A stretch of DNA of 64,000 nt from Flavobacterium resistens (GCF_900182645.1 NZ_FXTA01000001.1:992001-1056000), one strand, 5' to 3'; shown: positions 44,081-53,102, counted from the stretch's first letter. Program-made: numbers and translations. Notes: generated by a model not told the origin, from the sequence alone.

Positions 44081-44812
44081 TTATTCTACTACAACAAAAT
44101 CTTTTTCTAAAACAACTGCTTTTGGAAATAGAATATTATTTTCCAAATGAATGTGTTTATGCAAATCTGCTTCAAACTCTTTTAACATCGCAAAAGTCAC
44201 TCTGTAAGTTGTGCAGGCATCTACTGGCGGAGTATAATTATTAGTCAATTCGGCAATTTCTCTAAAACGTTCGCCTTCATTGTCGTGTTCATTCATCATC
44301 ATCGCTATCGGATTTGAAACAGTTCCAAAAGCTGGTTGAGATAAAATTCCATCAGAATCTTTAGTTTTTACCATTCGTTTTACAAAAGGAAATAAAACCA
44401 ATTCCTCTTTTTTCATATGCTGTGCTAATTCACCTGCAGAGCCAATAAACAATTCATTAATTCTGAACAATTCAGGATGATTGGCACCGTGCACTTTGCA
44501 AAGTTTGTCTAAAAACGGAAGCAACACATTTGTTTTTTCTTCGACATAACGATGATGCGTTTTTTCGATATAATCTGCCAATAAATCCAAAGGCCATGAA
44601 TTAAAATCGATGCTTCCATTGTTTTCTGATTGTGCCACCTGCAATACATTTTCTAATAAAATATCAGCGTCAATATTCTGTTTTTCACAAACTTCAGTTA
44701 CTGTTCGATTTCCTTTGCAACAAAAATCTATTTTGTATTTTGAAAAAACTGCAGCTGTTCTAAAATCTTCTGCTACGAAAGATCCTATTGTTTTGTTTTT
44801 TAAATTTTCCAT
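44081..44812 (-). CDS. ric: Iron-sulfur cluster repair di-iron protein (ScdA/YtfE/RIC)
   Basis: Protein of 243 aa that repairs Fe-S centres damaged by NO or oxidants. The N-terminal DUF542 domain has IGSFVAEDFRTAAVFSKYKIDFCCKG with the typical Cys pair. The hemerythrin-like domain supplies di-iron ligands in THHRYVEEKTNV, HMKKEELVLFPF, MMNEHDNEGERF and LHKHIHLENNILFPK. Start taken at ATG 44812 (MENLKNK), three codons inside the longer frame. It lies 24 nt after the NO reductase gene in the same transcript, a combination that fits NO stress. Confidence 0.95.
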   Translation of the reverse strand: MENLKNKTIGSFVAEDFRTAAVFSKYKIDFCCKGNRTVTEVCEKQNIDADILLENVLQVAQSENNGSIDFNSWPLDLLADYIEKTHHRYVEEKTNVLLPFLDKLCKVHGANHPELFRINELFIGSAGELAQHMKKEELVLFPFVKRMVKTKDSDGILSQPAFGTVSNPIAMMMNEHDNEGERFREIAELTNNYTPPVDACTTYRVTFAMLKEFEADLHKHIHLENNILFPKAVVLEKDFVVVE

Positions 44813-44835
44813 GATAATCAATTTTAAATATGTTT

Positions 44836-47070
44836 TTATTTTTTGTTTTTTAATGTGAGTTCAAATACAAACCAAGCCATTGTAATAAATCCGATTCCGA
44901 ATATTGAATCTCCAATCGCACGAAGCCATTTGAGCGTAATCATTTCTGGTTGTTGCATTAATTCTGATGAACGAGCATACCACATTCCGTGATTAATACT
45001 TTCAATGGCTTGCCAAACTCCAATTGGAAGCAAACTCAAAATTGCCATCAGAAATAATCCAATATTTAATGACCAGAAAGTGATTTTAAGCAGTTTATTA
45101 TTCCAGTTTACATTTCTGTATAAACTTCTCAAGACGAATAATACTAAACCAATTCCAAGCATTCCGTAAACTCCAAATAAAGCAGTATGTCCGTGTAAAG
45201 GTGTCGTATTTAAGCCTTGAACGTAGTAAAGCGCAATTGGCGGATTAATAATGAATCCGAAGATTCCGGCTCCAAGGAAATTCCAAAACGCTACGGAAAT
45301 CATAAAATAAATCGGCCATTTGTAATCGGCAATCCATTGTGTTGATTTTGAGATTTTATAGTTTTGATAAGCCTCAAATCCGATTAAGGTTAAAGGCACA
45401 ACTTCTAAGGCACTGAAAGTTGCTCCAAGCGCCATAATTGCAGTTGGTGTTCCTGCGAAATAGATGTGATGGAATGTTCCTAAAATACCTCCAGACATGA
45501 AAACAATTGTTGCAAAAAGAACATTTAAAGTCGCAGTTTTCGTTTTCAATAATCCCAAACGAACAAACAAGAAAGCGATCACAACGGTTGCAAATACTTC
45601 GAAGAAACCTTCTACCCAAAGGTGAACAACCCACCATCTCCAATATTCGGCAATGGCCAAATTGGTTTGTCTTCCCCACATTAATCCTGCTCCGTAGAAC
45701 ATGGCAATTGCAGTACAAGAAATTAAGAACAAAATGATTAAGTTTTTCTCTTCTGTTTTTTTCTTTAAAACCGGAAGTAAAGGTCGAATCATTAAAGCCA
45801 ACCATAAAAACAAACCTACTAAAAGGAAAATCTGCCAAAAACGACCTAAATCAACATATTCGTAACCTTGATGTCCGAACCAGAAATTTTGAACTAAATT
45901 CAGTTTTTGCATGACACCAAACCATTGGCCTGCCATTGAACCTAAAACAATAATCAGTAAAGCCACAAATAAGAAGTTAATACCAAAACATTGAAATTTA
46001 GGATCTTTACCCGAAACTGCCGGCGCAATATATAATCCTGTTGCCAGCCAAGCCGTTGCAATCCAGAAAATAGCTAATTGTGTATGCCATGTACGTGTTA
46101 CAGCGTAAGGAAGAATTTTATCAATCGGAATTCCGTACAAACCATTTCCTTCAACGCCATAATGCGCTGTTATAATTCCGAAAACCATTTGTAAAACCAT
46201 CAGCAGACTCACAACCCAGAAATATTTGGTCACCAATCCCATTGATTTTGTTTTGCCCTGCTTAATAATTGGATCTTCTTTTGGAAGCGGAAATTCTTCT
46301 TCTTCACCCGATTTTGCATGATAAAAAACTAAAATCCCGACACTTAAAATCAATAAAATAATACTTACTCCAGACCAAGCCAAAAGTTCAGTTGTTGCAG
46401 TGTTTCCAACCAATTCATCTGACGGCCAGTTGTGTGTATAAGAAATAGTATTATCTGGGCGATTCGTAACTGTTGCCCAAGTTGCCCAAAAGAAAAAGGC
46501 ATTCATTTTATGCATTCTCTCAGCATTTTTAATCGAGTTTTTCGGAATTGCATATTCTTCTCTCAGTTTATCGAATTTCGGATCATTTGTAAAAAGGCCT
46601 TTATAATATTCGCTTAAATTTTCGATCGCAGCCAAACGGTTTTCAGAAATGGTAAGAACACCTGTATCTGAATTATAACGATTGGTTCTTAAATCCTTCT
46701 GAAGTCGAACCTTCAAAGCCGATTGTTTTTCGGCATCCAATTCATCATACTTTTTATTAAAATCTTTTTGGGCATAAATATTTAGTATAAATACAGCTTC
46801 TCTATGCAGCCAATCTGCGGTCCAGTCTGGAGCCACATAGGCGCCGTGCCCCCAAATAGATCCCACTTCCTGGCCGCCTATACTCTGCCAGATATTTTGT
46901 CCATCTTTAATTTCGCTTTCGCTAAAAACAATCTTTCCAGAATCGGTTACAATTTCTTTTGGAATCGGTGGCGCCTGCTGATAAATCTCATAACCATAAT
47001 AACCCAGCACTGCAAATGAAACACTCATTACCAATGCAAAAACAATCCATAATTTTTTTTCTCTTTTCAT
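44836..47070 (-). CDS. norZ: Quinol-dependent nitric oxide reductase (qNOR)
   Basis: Single-subunit NO reductase of 744 aa that reduces NO to N2O with quinol electrons in the inner membrane. The N-terminal periplasmic part, fused NorC-like but without a CxxCH haem motif, contains NIWQSIGGQEVGSIWGHGAY. It is followed by about 12 helices of the haem-copper oxidase fold, with His ligands in the TRTWHTQLAIFWIAT, WWVVHLWVEGFFEVF and FHHIYFAGTP segments. The latter lacks the Tyr cross-link of oxidases, as in NORs. A 24-bp palindrome lies 14 nt upstream of the start codon. Confidence 0.96.
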   Translation of the reverse strand: MKREKKLWIVFALVMSVSFAVLGYYGYEIYQQAPPIPKEIVTDSGKIVFSESEIKDGQNIWQSIGGQEVGSIWGHGAYVAPDWTADWLHREAVFILNIYAQKDFNKKYDELDAEKQSALKVRLQKDLRTNRYNSDTGVLTISENRLAAIENLSEYYKGLFTNDPKFDKLREEYAIPKNSIKNAERMHKMNAFFFWATWATVTNRPDNTISYTHNWPSDELVGNTATTELLAWSGVSIILLILSVGILVFYHAKSGEEEEFPLPKEDPIIKQGKTKSMGLVTKYFWVVSLLMVLQMVFGIITAHYGVEGNGLYGIPIDKILPYAVTRTWHTQLAIFWIATAWLATGLYIAPAVSGKDPKFQCFGINFLFVALLIIVLGSMAGQWFGVMQKLNLVQNFWFGHQGYEYVDLGRFWQIFLLVGLFLWLALMIRPLLPVLKKKTEEKNLIILFLISCTAIAMFYGAGLMWGRQTNLAIAEYWRWWVVHLWVEGFFEVFATVVIAFLFVRLGLLKTKTATLNVLFATIVFMSGGILGTFHHIYFAGTPTAIMALGATFSALEVVPLTLIGFEAYQNYKISKSTQWIADYKWPIYFMISVAFWNFLGAGIFGFIINPPIALYYVQGLNTTPLHGHTALFGVYGMLGIGLVLFVLRSLYRNVNWNNKLLKITFWSLNIGLFLMAILSLLPIGVWQAIESINHGMWYARSSELMQQPEMITLKWLRAIGDSIFGIGFITMAWFVFELTLKNKK

Positions 47071-47084
47071 TTTACTTTAATTCA

Positions 47085-47108
47085 ATAAAAGATAATTTTA
47101 TCCTTTAT
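47085..47108 (-). promoter_or_regulatory. 24-bp inverted repeat upstream of norZ (candidate operator)
   Basis: ATAAAAGATAA (47085-47095) and TTATCCTTTAT (47098-47108) form a palindrome with one mismatch and a TT centre, 14 nt before the norZ start. The site at 48222-48245 upstream of the Rrf2 gene matches it at 20 of 24 positions. A binding site for the encoded Rrf2 regulator is the simplest reading. Confidence 0.6.
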
Positions 47109-47118
47109 TAGTTTTTAA

Positions 47119-47156
47119 AAAAACTCCAAACCTATTTTCAGCATTTGGAGTCTTCG
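47119..47156 (-). terminator. Attenuating hairpin between azurin and norZ
   Basis: On the minus strand ACTCCAAA and TTTGGAGT flank a 13-nt loop and a T run follows. It would end or reduce transcription after azurin, giving norZ a separate start. Confidence 0.7.
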
Positions 47157-47160
47157 TTAT

Positions 47161-47688
47161 TTACTCAACAATTAATACACCTTTCATCATTGCTACGTGA
47201 CCTGGAAAAGAGCAAATGAATGGATAAGATCCTTTTTTATCAATTGTAAACTCGATTGTATCTTCTTCTCCGCCACCTAATAATTTAGTGTGAGCAATGA
47301 TTGAAGCTTTTTCAGATTCCGGAATATAATCTGTTGCTTTGGCATCGTTTGCTTTTAAAGCAAACGATGCCTGATCAGTTCCTTCTTGCAAAATCACTAA
47401 ATTATGTCCCATTGCTTCTTTTGGGATTTTTCCAACATGTTTCAAAGTCAGTTTAATTGGTTTTCCAGCAACGGCTTTTAGTTCGTTTACATTATATTGC
47501 ATCTGGTCATTTCCTTCAATCAATAGTACATTTTCTTCAGCTGCTGGTGTTGCTGGTGCTTTTTCTCCTTCTGTAGATGGTTCAGTCGTTTCTGTTTGAT
47601 CAGCGGGTGGTGTTTCTTTTTTACCGCAAGAAGTAACTGCAAAAAATCCCATCAGGATTAGTATTGAAATTTTGGTCTTTGTATTCAT
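47161..47688 (-). CDS. Azurin-type blue copper lipoprotein
   Basis: Protein of 175 aa. The lipobox VTSC places the acylated Cys near 21; a Thr/Pro/Glu-rich linker (about 25-50) leads to a cupredoxin domain. Type-1 copper ligands are His in AMGHNLVILQEG, then Cys, His and Met in ICSFPGHVAMMKG at the C-terminus. Azurin carries electrons to or from nitrogen-oxide enzymes. The gene lies between the Rrf2 regulator and norZ, so a role with the NO response is likely. The electron partner is not defined. Confidence 0.94.
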   Translation of the reverse strand: MNTKTKISILILMGFFAVTSCGKKETPPADQTETTEPSTEGEKAPATPAAEENVLLIEGNDQMQYNVNELKAVAGKPIKLTLKHVGKIPKEAMGHNLVILQEGTDQASFALKANDAKATDYIPESEKASIIAHTKLLGGGEEDTIEFTIDKKGSYPFICSFPGHVAMMKGVLIVE

Positions 47689-47733
47689 TTTATGATAATA
47701 ATTAAATGTTAATCGTTTTATAATAGTTGCTAT

Positions 47734-48180
47734 TTATTCTAAATTTAATGTTTTGAGAAAAAAATCTCCTTTTTTTACGCCGGAAGCAAGTTGTTCTAAA
47801 GTTGTTTTTGAAAGCATTTCGTGAAGAAGTCCTCTAATTTTCTTAAATTCGAAATGAACTGGGCACGGATGTGCTTCAGAACATTCTTTTAATCCAATTC
47901 CACAGCCTCTGTAAATTTTATCGCCGTCAATTGCATCGACGATCTGAATTAATTTAATTGTTTTTACAGCTTCATTAGAAACTTCAAAACCACCTCCGAC
48001 TCCTTTGGCCGAATGTATGATTCCGTTTTTGGTCAAAATCTGCATGATCTTGGCCGTAAAAGGTTCAGGCGAATCAATTTCTTTGGCAACATCTTTTATT
48101 CCAACCCTAATTCCTTTTGAAGAATTTGTGGCAATAAAAATCGAAGCCCTAATTCCGTACTCACACGCTTTTGAAAACAT
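47734..48180 (-). CDS. Rrf2-family (NsrR/IscR-like) Fe-S transcriptional regulator
   Basis: Regulator of 148 aa with an N-terminal winged helix (ACEYGIRASIFIATNS, recognition around EPFTAKIMQILTKNGII, wing SAKGVGGGFEVS) and three Cys in RGCGIGLKECSEAHPC, the cluster-ligand region of Rrf2 proteins such as IscR and NsrR. Start at 48180 (MFSKACEYGI) is supported by the promoter at 48202-48232, which the longer frame would contain. It opens the NO-response cluster. The Fe-S cluster would sense NO. Operator candidates lie at 48222-48245 and 47085-47108. Confidence 0.93.
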   Translation of the reverse strand: MFSKACEYGIRASIFIATNSSKGIRVGIKDVAKEIDSPEPFTAKIMQILTKNGIIHSAKGVGGGFEVSNEAVKTIKLIQIVDAIDGDKIYRGCGIGLKECSEAHPCPVHFEFKKIRGLLHEMLSKTTLEQLASGVKKGDFFLKTLNLE

Positions 48181-48201
48181 ATCTCTTTTATTAATTCCAT
48201 A

Positions 48202-48232
48202 CAAAGATATACAGGTTTGCAATAAAAGACAA
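48202..48232 (-). promoter_or_regulatory. Promoter of the Rrf2 gene
   Basis: The minus strand reads TTG at 48232-48230 and TATCTTTG at 48209-48202, spaced by 20 nt, close to the Bacteroidota consensus. The start codon follows 21 nt later. Confidence 0.65.
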
Positions 48233-48245
48233 ATTTATCTTTAAT
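48222..48245 (-). promoter_or_regulatory. Candidate operator overlapping the Rrf2 promoter
   Basis: ATAAAAGACAA at the left and TTATCTTTAAT at the right match the inverted repeat before norZ. The site covers the -33 element, so bound protein would block transcription (autoregulation). Confidence 0.5.
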
Positions 48246-48344
48246 TAATTTTACAAACGGACAAACTTATTTATAACCAAAATAATTAAGTAGGCCAAAA
48301 ACACTAATTCACTACTAAAATCATATAAAAACAAATTTTAATTT

Positions 48345-48352
48345 TAACTTTG
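48345..48352 (+). promoter_or_regulatory. TAnnTTTG promoter box
   Basis: TAACTTTG lies 28 nt before the ATG at 48381. Confidence 0.5.
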
Positions 48353-48380
48353 AGATACTTAATTTTCTAATATCAAAATA

Positions 48381-49160
48381 ATGGCATTCAGCACTTCAAA
48401 AGATTTAAAATTAGCTGTTCTTATAGACGCCGATAATGTTCCCTACAGCAATGTAAAAGGTATGATGGAAGAAATTGCAAAACTAGGAACACCAACTACA
48501 AAACGAATTTATGCCGACTGGACAAAACCAAATGCAAATGGCTGGAAAGGCGTTTTACTCGAACATGCCATTACTCCTATTCAACAATATAGTTATACGG
48601 TTGGGAAAAATTCATCGGATTCTGCTTTGATAATTGACGCAATGGATTTGCTGTATTCCGGAAAATTAGATGGTTTTTGTATTGTTTCCAGCGACAGTGA
48701 TTTTACACGTTTGGCAATTCGTTTAAGAGAATCGGGCATGAAAGTCATTGGTATAGGTGAAAAGAAAACACCAAATTCCTTTATTGTTGCCTGTGACCGT
48801 TTTATTTATATTGAAGTTTTGGATGGTGCAACTCAGAAGAAAAAACCTAAAACAGCCGTAGCAGATACTAAAAAACCAATTGAAAAACCTGCAGAAAAAG
48901 CTTTACATAAAGTAGACAAACAAACTATTGAATTGATCGAAACCACAATTGAAGACTTAGAAGATGATGATGGCTGGGCTTTTTTAGGCGACGTTGGAAA
49001 TTTGATTGTAAAGAAAAAACCAGAATTTGACCCAAGAAATTATGGTTATTCCAAGCTTACGCCAATGCTGAAATCATTGACAGATTTTCTTGAAATCGAT
49101 GAAAGAGAATCAGACAAAAAAGGAATCAAGCACGTCTACGTACGTTTACGATTCAACTAA
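48381..49160 (+). CDS. NYN-domain/OST-HTH (LOTUS) protein
   Basis: Protein of 259 aa. The NYN (DUF88) nuclease-like domain (residues about 8-150) has LAVLIDADNVPYSN, YSYTVGKNSSDSALIIDAMD and FCIVSSDSDFTRLAIRLRE, carrying the conserved Asp residues of a PIN-like metal site. A Lys-rich linker (about 155-180) leads to a C-terminal OST-HTH/LOTUS domain (DGWAFLGDVGNLIVKKKPEFDPRNYG). It is probably an RNA-directed nuclease or RNA-binding protein. It is not linked to the NO cluster, which is divergent. Confidence 0.88.
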   Translation: MAFSTSKDLKLAVLIDADNVPYSNVKGMMEEIAKLGTPTTKRIYADWTKPNANGWKGVLLEHAITPIQQYSYTVGKNSSDSALIIDAMDLLYSGKLDGFCIVSSDSDFTRLAIRLRESGMKVIGIGEKKTPNSFIVACDRFIYIEVLDGATQKKKPKTAVADTKKPIEKPAEKALHKVDKQTIELIETTIEDLEDDDGWAFLGDVGNLIVKKKPEFDPRNYGYSKLTPMLKSLTDFLEIDERESDKKGIKHVYVRLRFN

Positions 49161-49197
49161 ATTATCGCATTTATTATCTATTTAAATTTTTAAAAAC

Positions 49198-50712
49198 ATG
49201 AGAAAAAAATTCTTCATTTACGGATTCTTATTGTTTCTAATTGTTGTAGCAATTTATTTTTACACTGGACGCGGATTTTTGCTTGTTATCATTCTTCCGA
49301 TACTCCTAATCGTTGGAGTTTATAATGCATCACAAGAAAAACATGCTATTTTAAGAAACTTTCCGGTTTTGGGCTATTTCCGATATTTATTTGAAATGAT
49401 TGCTCCGGAAATCCAACAATATTTCATCGAAAGATCTACAGATGGAAAACCTTTCTCAAGAAACCAACGTTCTTTAGTCTATCAAAGAGCCAAAAATATA
49501 GATTCGAGCACGCCATTTGGAACGCAGCAAAATCTAAATACAGAAAGCTACGAAGGAATCAAACATTCTATTTTTCCGGCAAAAGTCAATGAAGAATTGC
49601 CTCGTGTATTAGTTGGCGGAAAAGATTGTAAACAGCCTTATTCAGCTTCTTTATTTAATGTATCAGCAATGAGTTTTGGTTCCTTGAGCGAGCATGCAGT
49701 TCGTGCTATAAATATTGGCGCGCAAAAAGGGAATTTTTACCAAAACACCGGTGAAGGAGGTTTAACCGAATTCCACTTGGCTGGTGGCGGTGACATTACC
49801 TGGCAGATTGGTACAGGATATTTTGGATGCAGAGATGCAGAAGGGAATTTCAGTCCGGAAAATTTTGCAGAAAAAGCCAATCTTCCAAATGTAAAAATGA
49901 TTGAAATCAAACTTTCTCAAGGTGCAAAACCAGGTCATGGAGGTGTTCTTCCAGCCAGAAAAAATACCGAACAGATTGCAAAAATAAGAGGTGTTCAGCC
50001 ACATACCATGATTCTTTCTCCTCCTGGTCATCATGCTTTTTCTGATTCGAAAGGTTTAATTCACTTCATAAAAAAATTACGTGATTTATCGAATGGAAAA
50101 CCAATCGGATTTAAATTATGTATTGGAAATACAGCAGAATTTGAAGCGATTTGCCACGAAATGATTGCCGAGGATATTTATCCTGACTTTATTACCGTTG
50201 ACGGAGCTGAAGGAGGAACAGGCGCTGCGCCATTAGAATTTGCCGATGGCGTTGGAATGCCGTTTGAACCTGCTTTGATTTTTGTCAATAAAACGCTAAT
50301 TGGATTAAACATCAGAGATAAAATCAGAATTATTGGAAGCGGAAAAATTATTTCTGGATATTCTATTTTACATGCTATTGCTCTAGGTGCTGATATGTGC
50401 AACAGCGCACGAGGCTTTATGTTCTCTTTAGGCTGTATTCAGGCGCTACGTTGTCATAATAACGAATGTCCAACAGGAGTTGCAACACAAAACAAAATGT
50501 TGATGAAAGGTTTGGTTGTTACCGATAAGTCAGAACGTGTATATCATTTTCATAAAAACACACTTCATTCGGCAAACGAACTTTTGGCTGCAGCCGGAAA
50601 AACTTCTTTTGCTGATGTTGACATTAATATATTTATGCGAGGTGATGAATTTACGAATCTTTCAGAATTATATTTTCCAGATAATTTAACCAACGTTACT
50701 AAACGAAATTAA
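49198..50712 (+). CDS. FMN-binding glutamate synthase family protein
   Basis: Protein of 504 aa with two N-terminal membrane helices (about 5-42, FFIYGFLLFLIVVAIYFY) and a glutamate-synthase central/FMN barrel. It shows GALSE-like MSFGSLSEHAVRAINIGA, TGEGGLTEFHLAGGGDI, the FMN segment DFITVDGAEGGTGAAPLEF and the 3Fe-4S-type Cys motif CHNNECPTGVATQN. It lacks the amidotransferase domain of GltB, so it is a membrane-linked relative rather than the full synthase. The electron acceptor and substrate are unknown. A strong terminator follows. Confidence 0.9.
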   Translation: MRKKFFIYGFLLFLIVVAIYFYTGRGFLLVIILPILLIVGVYNASQEKHAILRNFPVLGYFRYLFEMIAPEIQQYFIERSTDGKPFSRNQRSLVYQRAKNIDSSTPFGTQQNLNTESYEGIKHSIFPAKVNEELPRVLVGGKDCKQPYSASLFNVSAMSFGSLSEHAVRAINIGAQKGNFYQNTGEGGLTEFHLAGGGDITWQIGTGYFGCRDAEGNFSPENFAEKANLPNVKMIEIKLSQGAKPGHGGVLPARKNTEQIAKIRGVQPHTMILSPPGHHAFSDSKGLIHFIKKLRDLSNGKPIGFKLCIGNTAEFEAICHEMIAEDIYPDFITVDGAEGGTGAAPLEFADGVGMPFEPALIFVNKTLIGLNIRDKIRIIGSGKIISGYSILHAIALGADMCNSARGFMFSLGCIQALRCHNNECPTGVATQNKMLMKGLVVTDKSERVYHFHKNTLHSANELLAAAGKTSFADVDINIFMRGDEFTNLSELYFPDNLTNVTKRN

Positions 50713-50715
50713 ATT

Positions 50716-50751
50716 AAAAAGCCTCTTTGAATAATCAGAGAGGCTTTTTAA
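50716..50751. terminator. Bidirectional terminator
   Basis: AAAAAGCCTCT (50716-50726) pairs with AGAGGCTTTTT (50739-50749) between convergent genes. Confidence 0.9.
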
Positions 50752-50790
50752 ATTTTATCAATTTTTAAAAGTAATTTTATTTTCCAGGCA

Positions 50791-51228
50791 TTAAAGTTTT
50801 GCAGTTTCTTTTCCGTTTCCAGCACCTTCAGAACCTTCTATAGTTGCTAACTCTTCTTTATCAACTAATTGTTTTGCCAGAATGACATTATTATAAGAGA
50901 TAAAATATACATCGAACTTTACTCCTTCTTCAATTAACTCTTTAGAGATTTGATCATTTTTAATCATTTCTGCAAGCAAACTTGGGAAAGTCTGCTGATA
51001 GGCTAATCTATTTTCTTCAGTCCCTTCTAAATCTGTTTCAATTCTAATTTCAATTTTATTATCATTTAAAAATGCTTTTGCACTTGTCGATACAACATTT
51101 CCTCCTTTTATAGAAGCTGTCGTATTGTAATTGCTAACGTGCTCCTGAATTTTTTGCTTCGTGTTTTTACAGCTGGCCAATACTAAAATTAAAATAAATG
51201 CAAATGCGATTTGGGTAATTTTTTTCAT
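50791..51228 (-). CDS. Predicted lipoprotein, tandem paralogue A
   Basis: Protein of 145 aa with lipobox LVLASC (Cys near 20) followed by KNTKQKIQEHVSNYN. It is a paralogue of the next gene (51439-51840): both read SCKN.KQK.QE at the lipobox, D.KIE.R.ET in the middle and EEG.(K/R)FD.YF near the end. The fold looks alpha/beta and small. Function unknown. A promoter box lies at 51260. Confidence 0.8.
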   Translation of the reverse strand: MKKITQIAFAFILILVLASCKNTKQKIQEHVSNYNTTASIKGGNVVSTSAKAFLNDNKIEIRIETDLEGTEENRLAYQQTFPSLLAEMIKNDQISKELIEEGVKFDVYFISYNNVILAKQLVDKEELATIEGSEGAGNGKETAKL

Positions 51229-51259
51229 AATTTTTTAGGTTTTTGGTTATTTTTTAACT

Positions 51260-51267
51260 CAAACATA
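51260..51267 (-). promoter_or_regulatory. TAnnTTTG promoter box
   Basis: The minus strand reads TATGTTTG 31 nt before the start codon at 51228. Confidence 0.4.
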
Positions 51268-51369
51268 ACAAACTTCCAACACAAAAACAACATTAGAACG
51301 AAAAAATAAAATTAGTAATTATTTGATTACAAATACACTGCGGTCAAATAAGACTAAATACATTAAATA

Positions 51370-51401
51370 AAAAAACCTCTTTAAAAACATAAAGAGGTTC
51401 T
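51370..51401 (-). terminator. Terminator of paralogue B
   Basis: AACCTCTTT (51374-51382) pairs with AAAGAGGTT (51391-51399); the A run to the left is the T run for minus-strand transcripts. Confidence 0.8.
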
Positions 51402-51438
51402 TGATTATTTTGAAATGCCTAATATATTGGGAATTTCT

Positions 51439-51840
51439 TTATTTTAATATTTCCGAAATAGATTCTTTGTCGATAATCTTTTTTGAAAGTACTGTATTGT
51501 CATTAGCCAAAAAATAAGCATCAAACCGAATTCCTTCTTCAACTAAATCTTTTGGGATTTGATTTTTATTTATCATTTCCTTTAATAGTTTTGAAAACGC
51601 CATATCTCCGGCCATCATATTTGCTTTATTTTGTTCCAAACCAGTCTCAAATCGCAATTCAATTTTATCATCATTAATATAACCTCTTGCAGTTGTCAAC
51701 GTAACATTATCTGCCTTAAAACTTGGCGCAGCTGCATTATATGCTGCAACGTATTCTTGCAATTTTTGTTTGGCATTTTTGCAGCTCACCAACATCAATA
51801 CAATTATAATTGCCGATAAAATTTGGCTTATTCTTTTCAT
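51439..51840 (-). CDS. Predicted lipoprotein, tandem paralogue B
   Basis: Protein of 133 aa with lipobox LMLVSC (Cys near 20). It is homologous throughout to the lipoprotein at 50791-51228, which arose by tandem duplication or shares a common origin. It is separated from its paralogue by a terminator and a promoter, so the two can be regulated separately. It starts 10 nt after the GH88 gene ends, so read-through from that gene is possible. Function unknown. Confidence 0.8.
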   Translation of the reverse strand: MKRISQILSAIIIVLMLVSCKNAKQKLQEYVAAYNAAAPSFKADNVTLTTARGYINDDKIELRFETGLEQNKANMMAGDMAFSKLLKEMINKNQIPKDLVEEGIRFDAYFLANDNTVLSKKIIDKESISEILK

Positions 51841-51850
51841 AGTTTTTTAA

Positions 51851-53029
51851 TTATTTTATTTTTTGAAGTCTTAAAAGCGCTTCAAGATAGTAATAATCTG
51901 CGTAATTAATAGAACAATCAATTTCGCTTCCCGCTGGTTTATGACCTGTTGAATGAAGCAAAAATGCAGAATTAATATCATGACTTTGGTAATTATCTGA
52001 AAGCGAAACAATCATTTTTTTAGCTTTTGTCAGATATTCTTTTTTCAGATTTTTATCTTTTGTATAAGAACTCAATTCTAAAAGTGCTGAAGACACAATC
52101 GCTGCCGCTGAAGCATCTCTTGGTGCATTTGGAATATCTGGCGCGTTAAAATCCCAATACGGAATCAAATCTTCTGTTGTTAATTTGTCCAAATAAACTC
52201 GGGTTATTTTATGTGCAAAATCTAAAAATTTAGGATCTTTTGTTTCTCTGTAAACCATTGTAAATCCATAAATTCCCCATGCCTGACCTCTCGCCCACAT
52301 ACTGTCGTCACTGTATCCCTGAGCCGTTCTTCCTTTTATCTTTTTTCCTGTTTCATAATCATAAATTACAACATGGTAAGAAGTATAATCTGGTCTAAAA
52401 TGATTATTCATTGTTGTTTCGGCATGTTTCAAAGCAATATCATACAATTTTTTACTTCCTCCGTTTTTAGAAGCCCAGAAAAGCATTTCTAAATTCATCA
52501 TGTTGTCAATAATAGTATTATGACCGCCCATTTTATTGTGAGGCCAAGACTGAATTGTTCCTACTTTCGGATTAAAAAGCGTTGCTAATGTATCTGCTGT
52601 TTTTAGAATAATTTCTTTGTATTCTTTGTTTTTTGTCAAACGATATCCGTTTCCAAAACTATTGAAAACCTGAAAACCTAAATCATGATCTCCGGCTTTA
52701 CTCACAGATAAAGGTGTTAAAAATCGGCTGAATTTATCGGCTTCTTTTTCCCATTTTTTATCACGAGTTGCTTCGTATAAATACCACAATTCTCCTGGCC
52801 AAAATCCGCTCGTCCAATCTTTATAACCAACAAATTTCCATTCATTGCTTCCATTCGGAACTGTTCTTGGCGAACTTCCGTCATTCGGAATCACTTTTAA
52901 TGTTTTTGAAGCCTGTTCAGCGCAATAATTTAACTGATTTTTAATATTAAACGAATTGTCTTTTTGAGCATAACTCTGATTTCCAAGCAAAAACAAAGCT
53001 GAAATCAAAGCGAAAAATTTTACATTCAT
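51851..53029 (-). CDS. GH88-family unsaturated glucuronyl hydrolase
   Basis: Secreted enzyme of 392 aa that removes the unsaturated uronic acid left by polysaccharide lyases. The signal peptide is FLLGNQSYAQ (about 11-21); the (alpha/alpha)6 barrel contains DHDLGFQVFNSFGNGYRL, NTIIDNMMNLEMLFWAS with a catalytic-type Asp, and SMWARGQAWGIYGF. The frame extends to 53119, but ATG 53029 (MNVKFFALIS) begins the signal peptide. No lyase gene is nearby, so the substrate (rhamnogalacturonan, ulvan, glycosaminoglycan) is open. Confidence 0.9.
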   Translation of the reverse strand: MNVKFFALISALFLLGNQSYAQKDNSFNIKNQLNYCAEQASKTLKVIPNDGSSPRTVPNGSNEWKFVGYKDWTSGFWPGELWYLYEATRDKKWEKEADKFSRFLTPLSVSKAGDHDLGFQVFNSFGNGYRLTKNKEYKEIILKTADTLATLFNPKVGTIQSWPHNKMGGHNTIIDNMMNLEMLFWASKNGGSKKLYDIALKHAETTMNNHFRPDYTSYHVVIYDYETGKKIKGRTAQGYSDDSMWARGQAWGIYGFTMVYRETKDPKFLDFAHKITRVYLDKLTTEDLIPYWDFNAPDIPNAPRDASAAAIVSSALLELSSYTKDKNLKKEYLTKAKKMIVSLSDNYQSHDINSAFLLHSTGHKPAGSEIDCSINYADYYYLEALLRLQKIK

Positions 53030-53102
53030 GTGGTTATTTTTAAATAAATAGTTTTTTGAATCGATAAATTTATAAAATAAAGTAAACCTATACGAATCTT
53101 TG

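Noticed and set aside
45374..45838. 154-aa ORF on the same strand inside norZ in another frame
   Set aside because: Cys/Phe/Arg-rich composition without any domain, wholly inside a well-supported qNOR gene.
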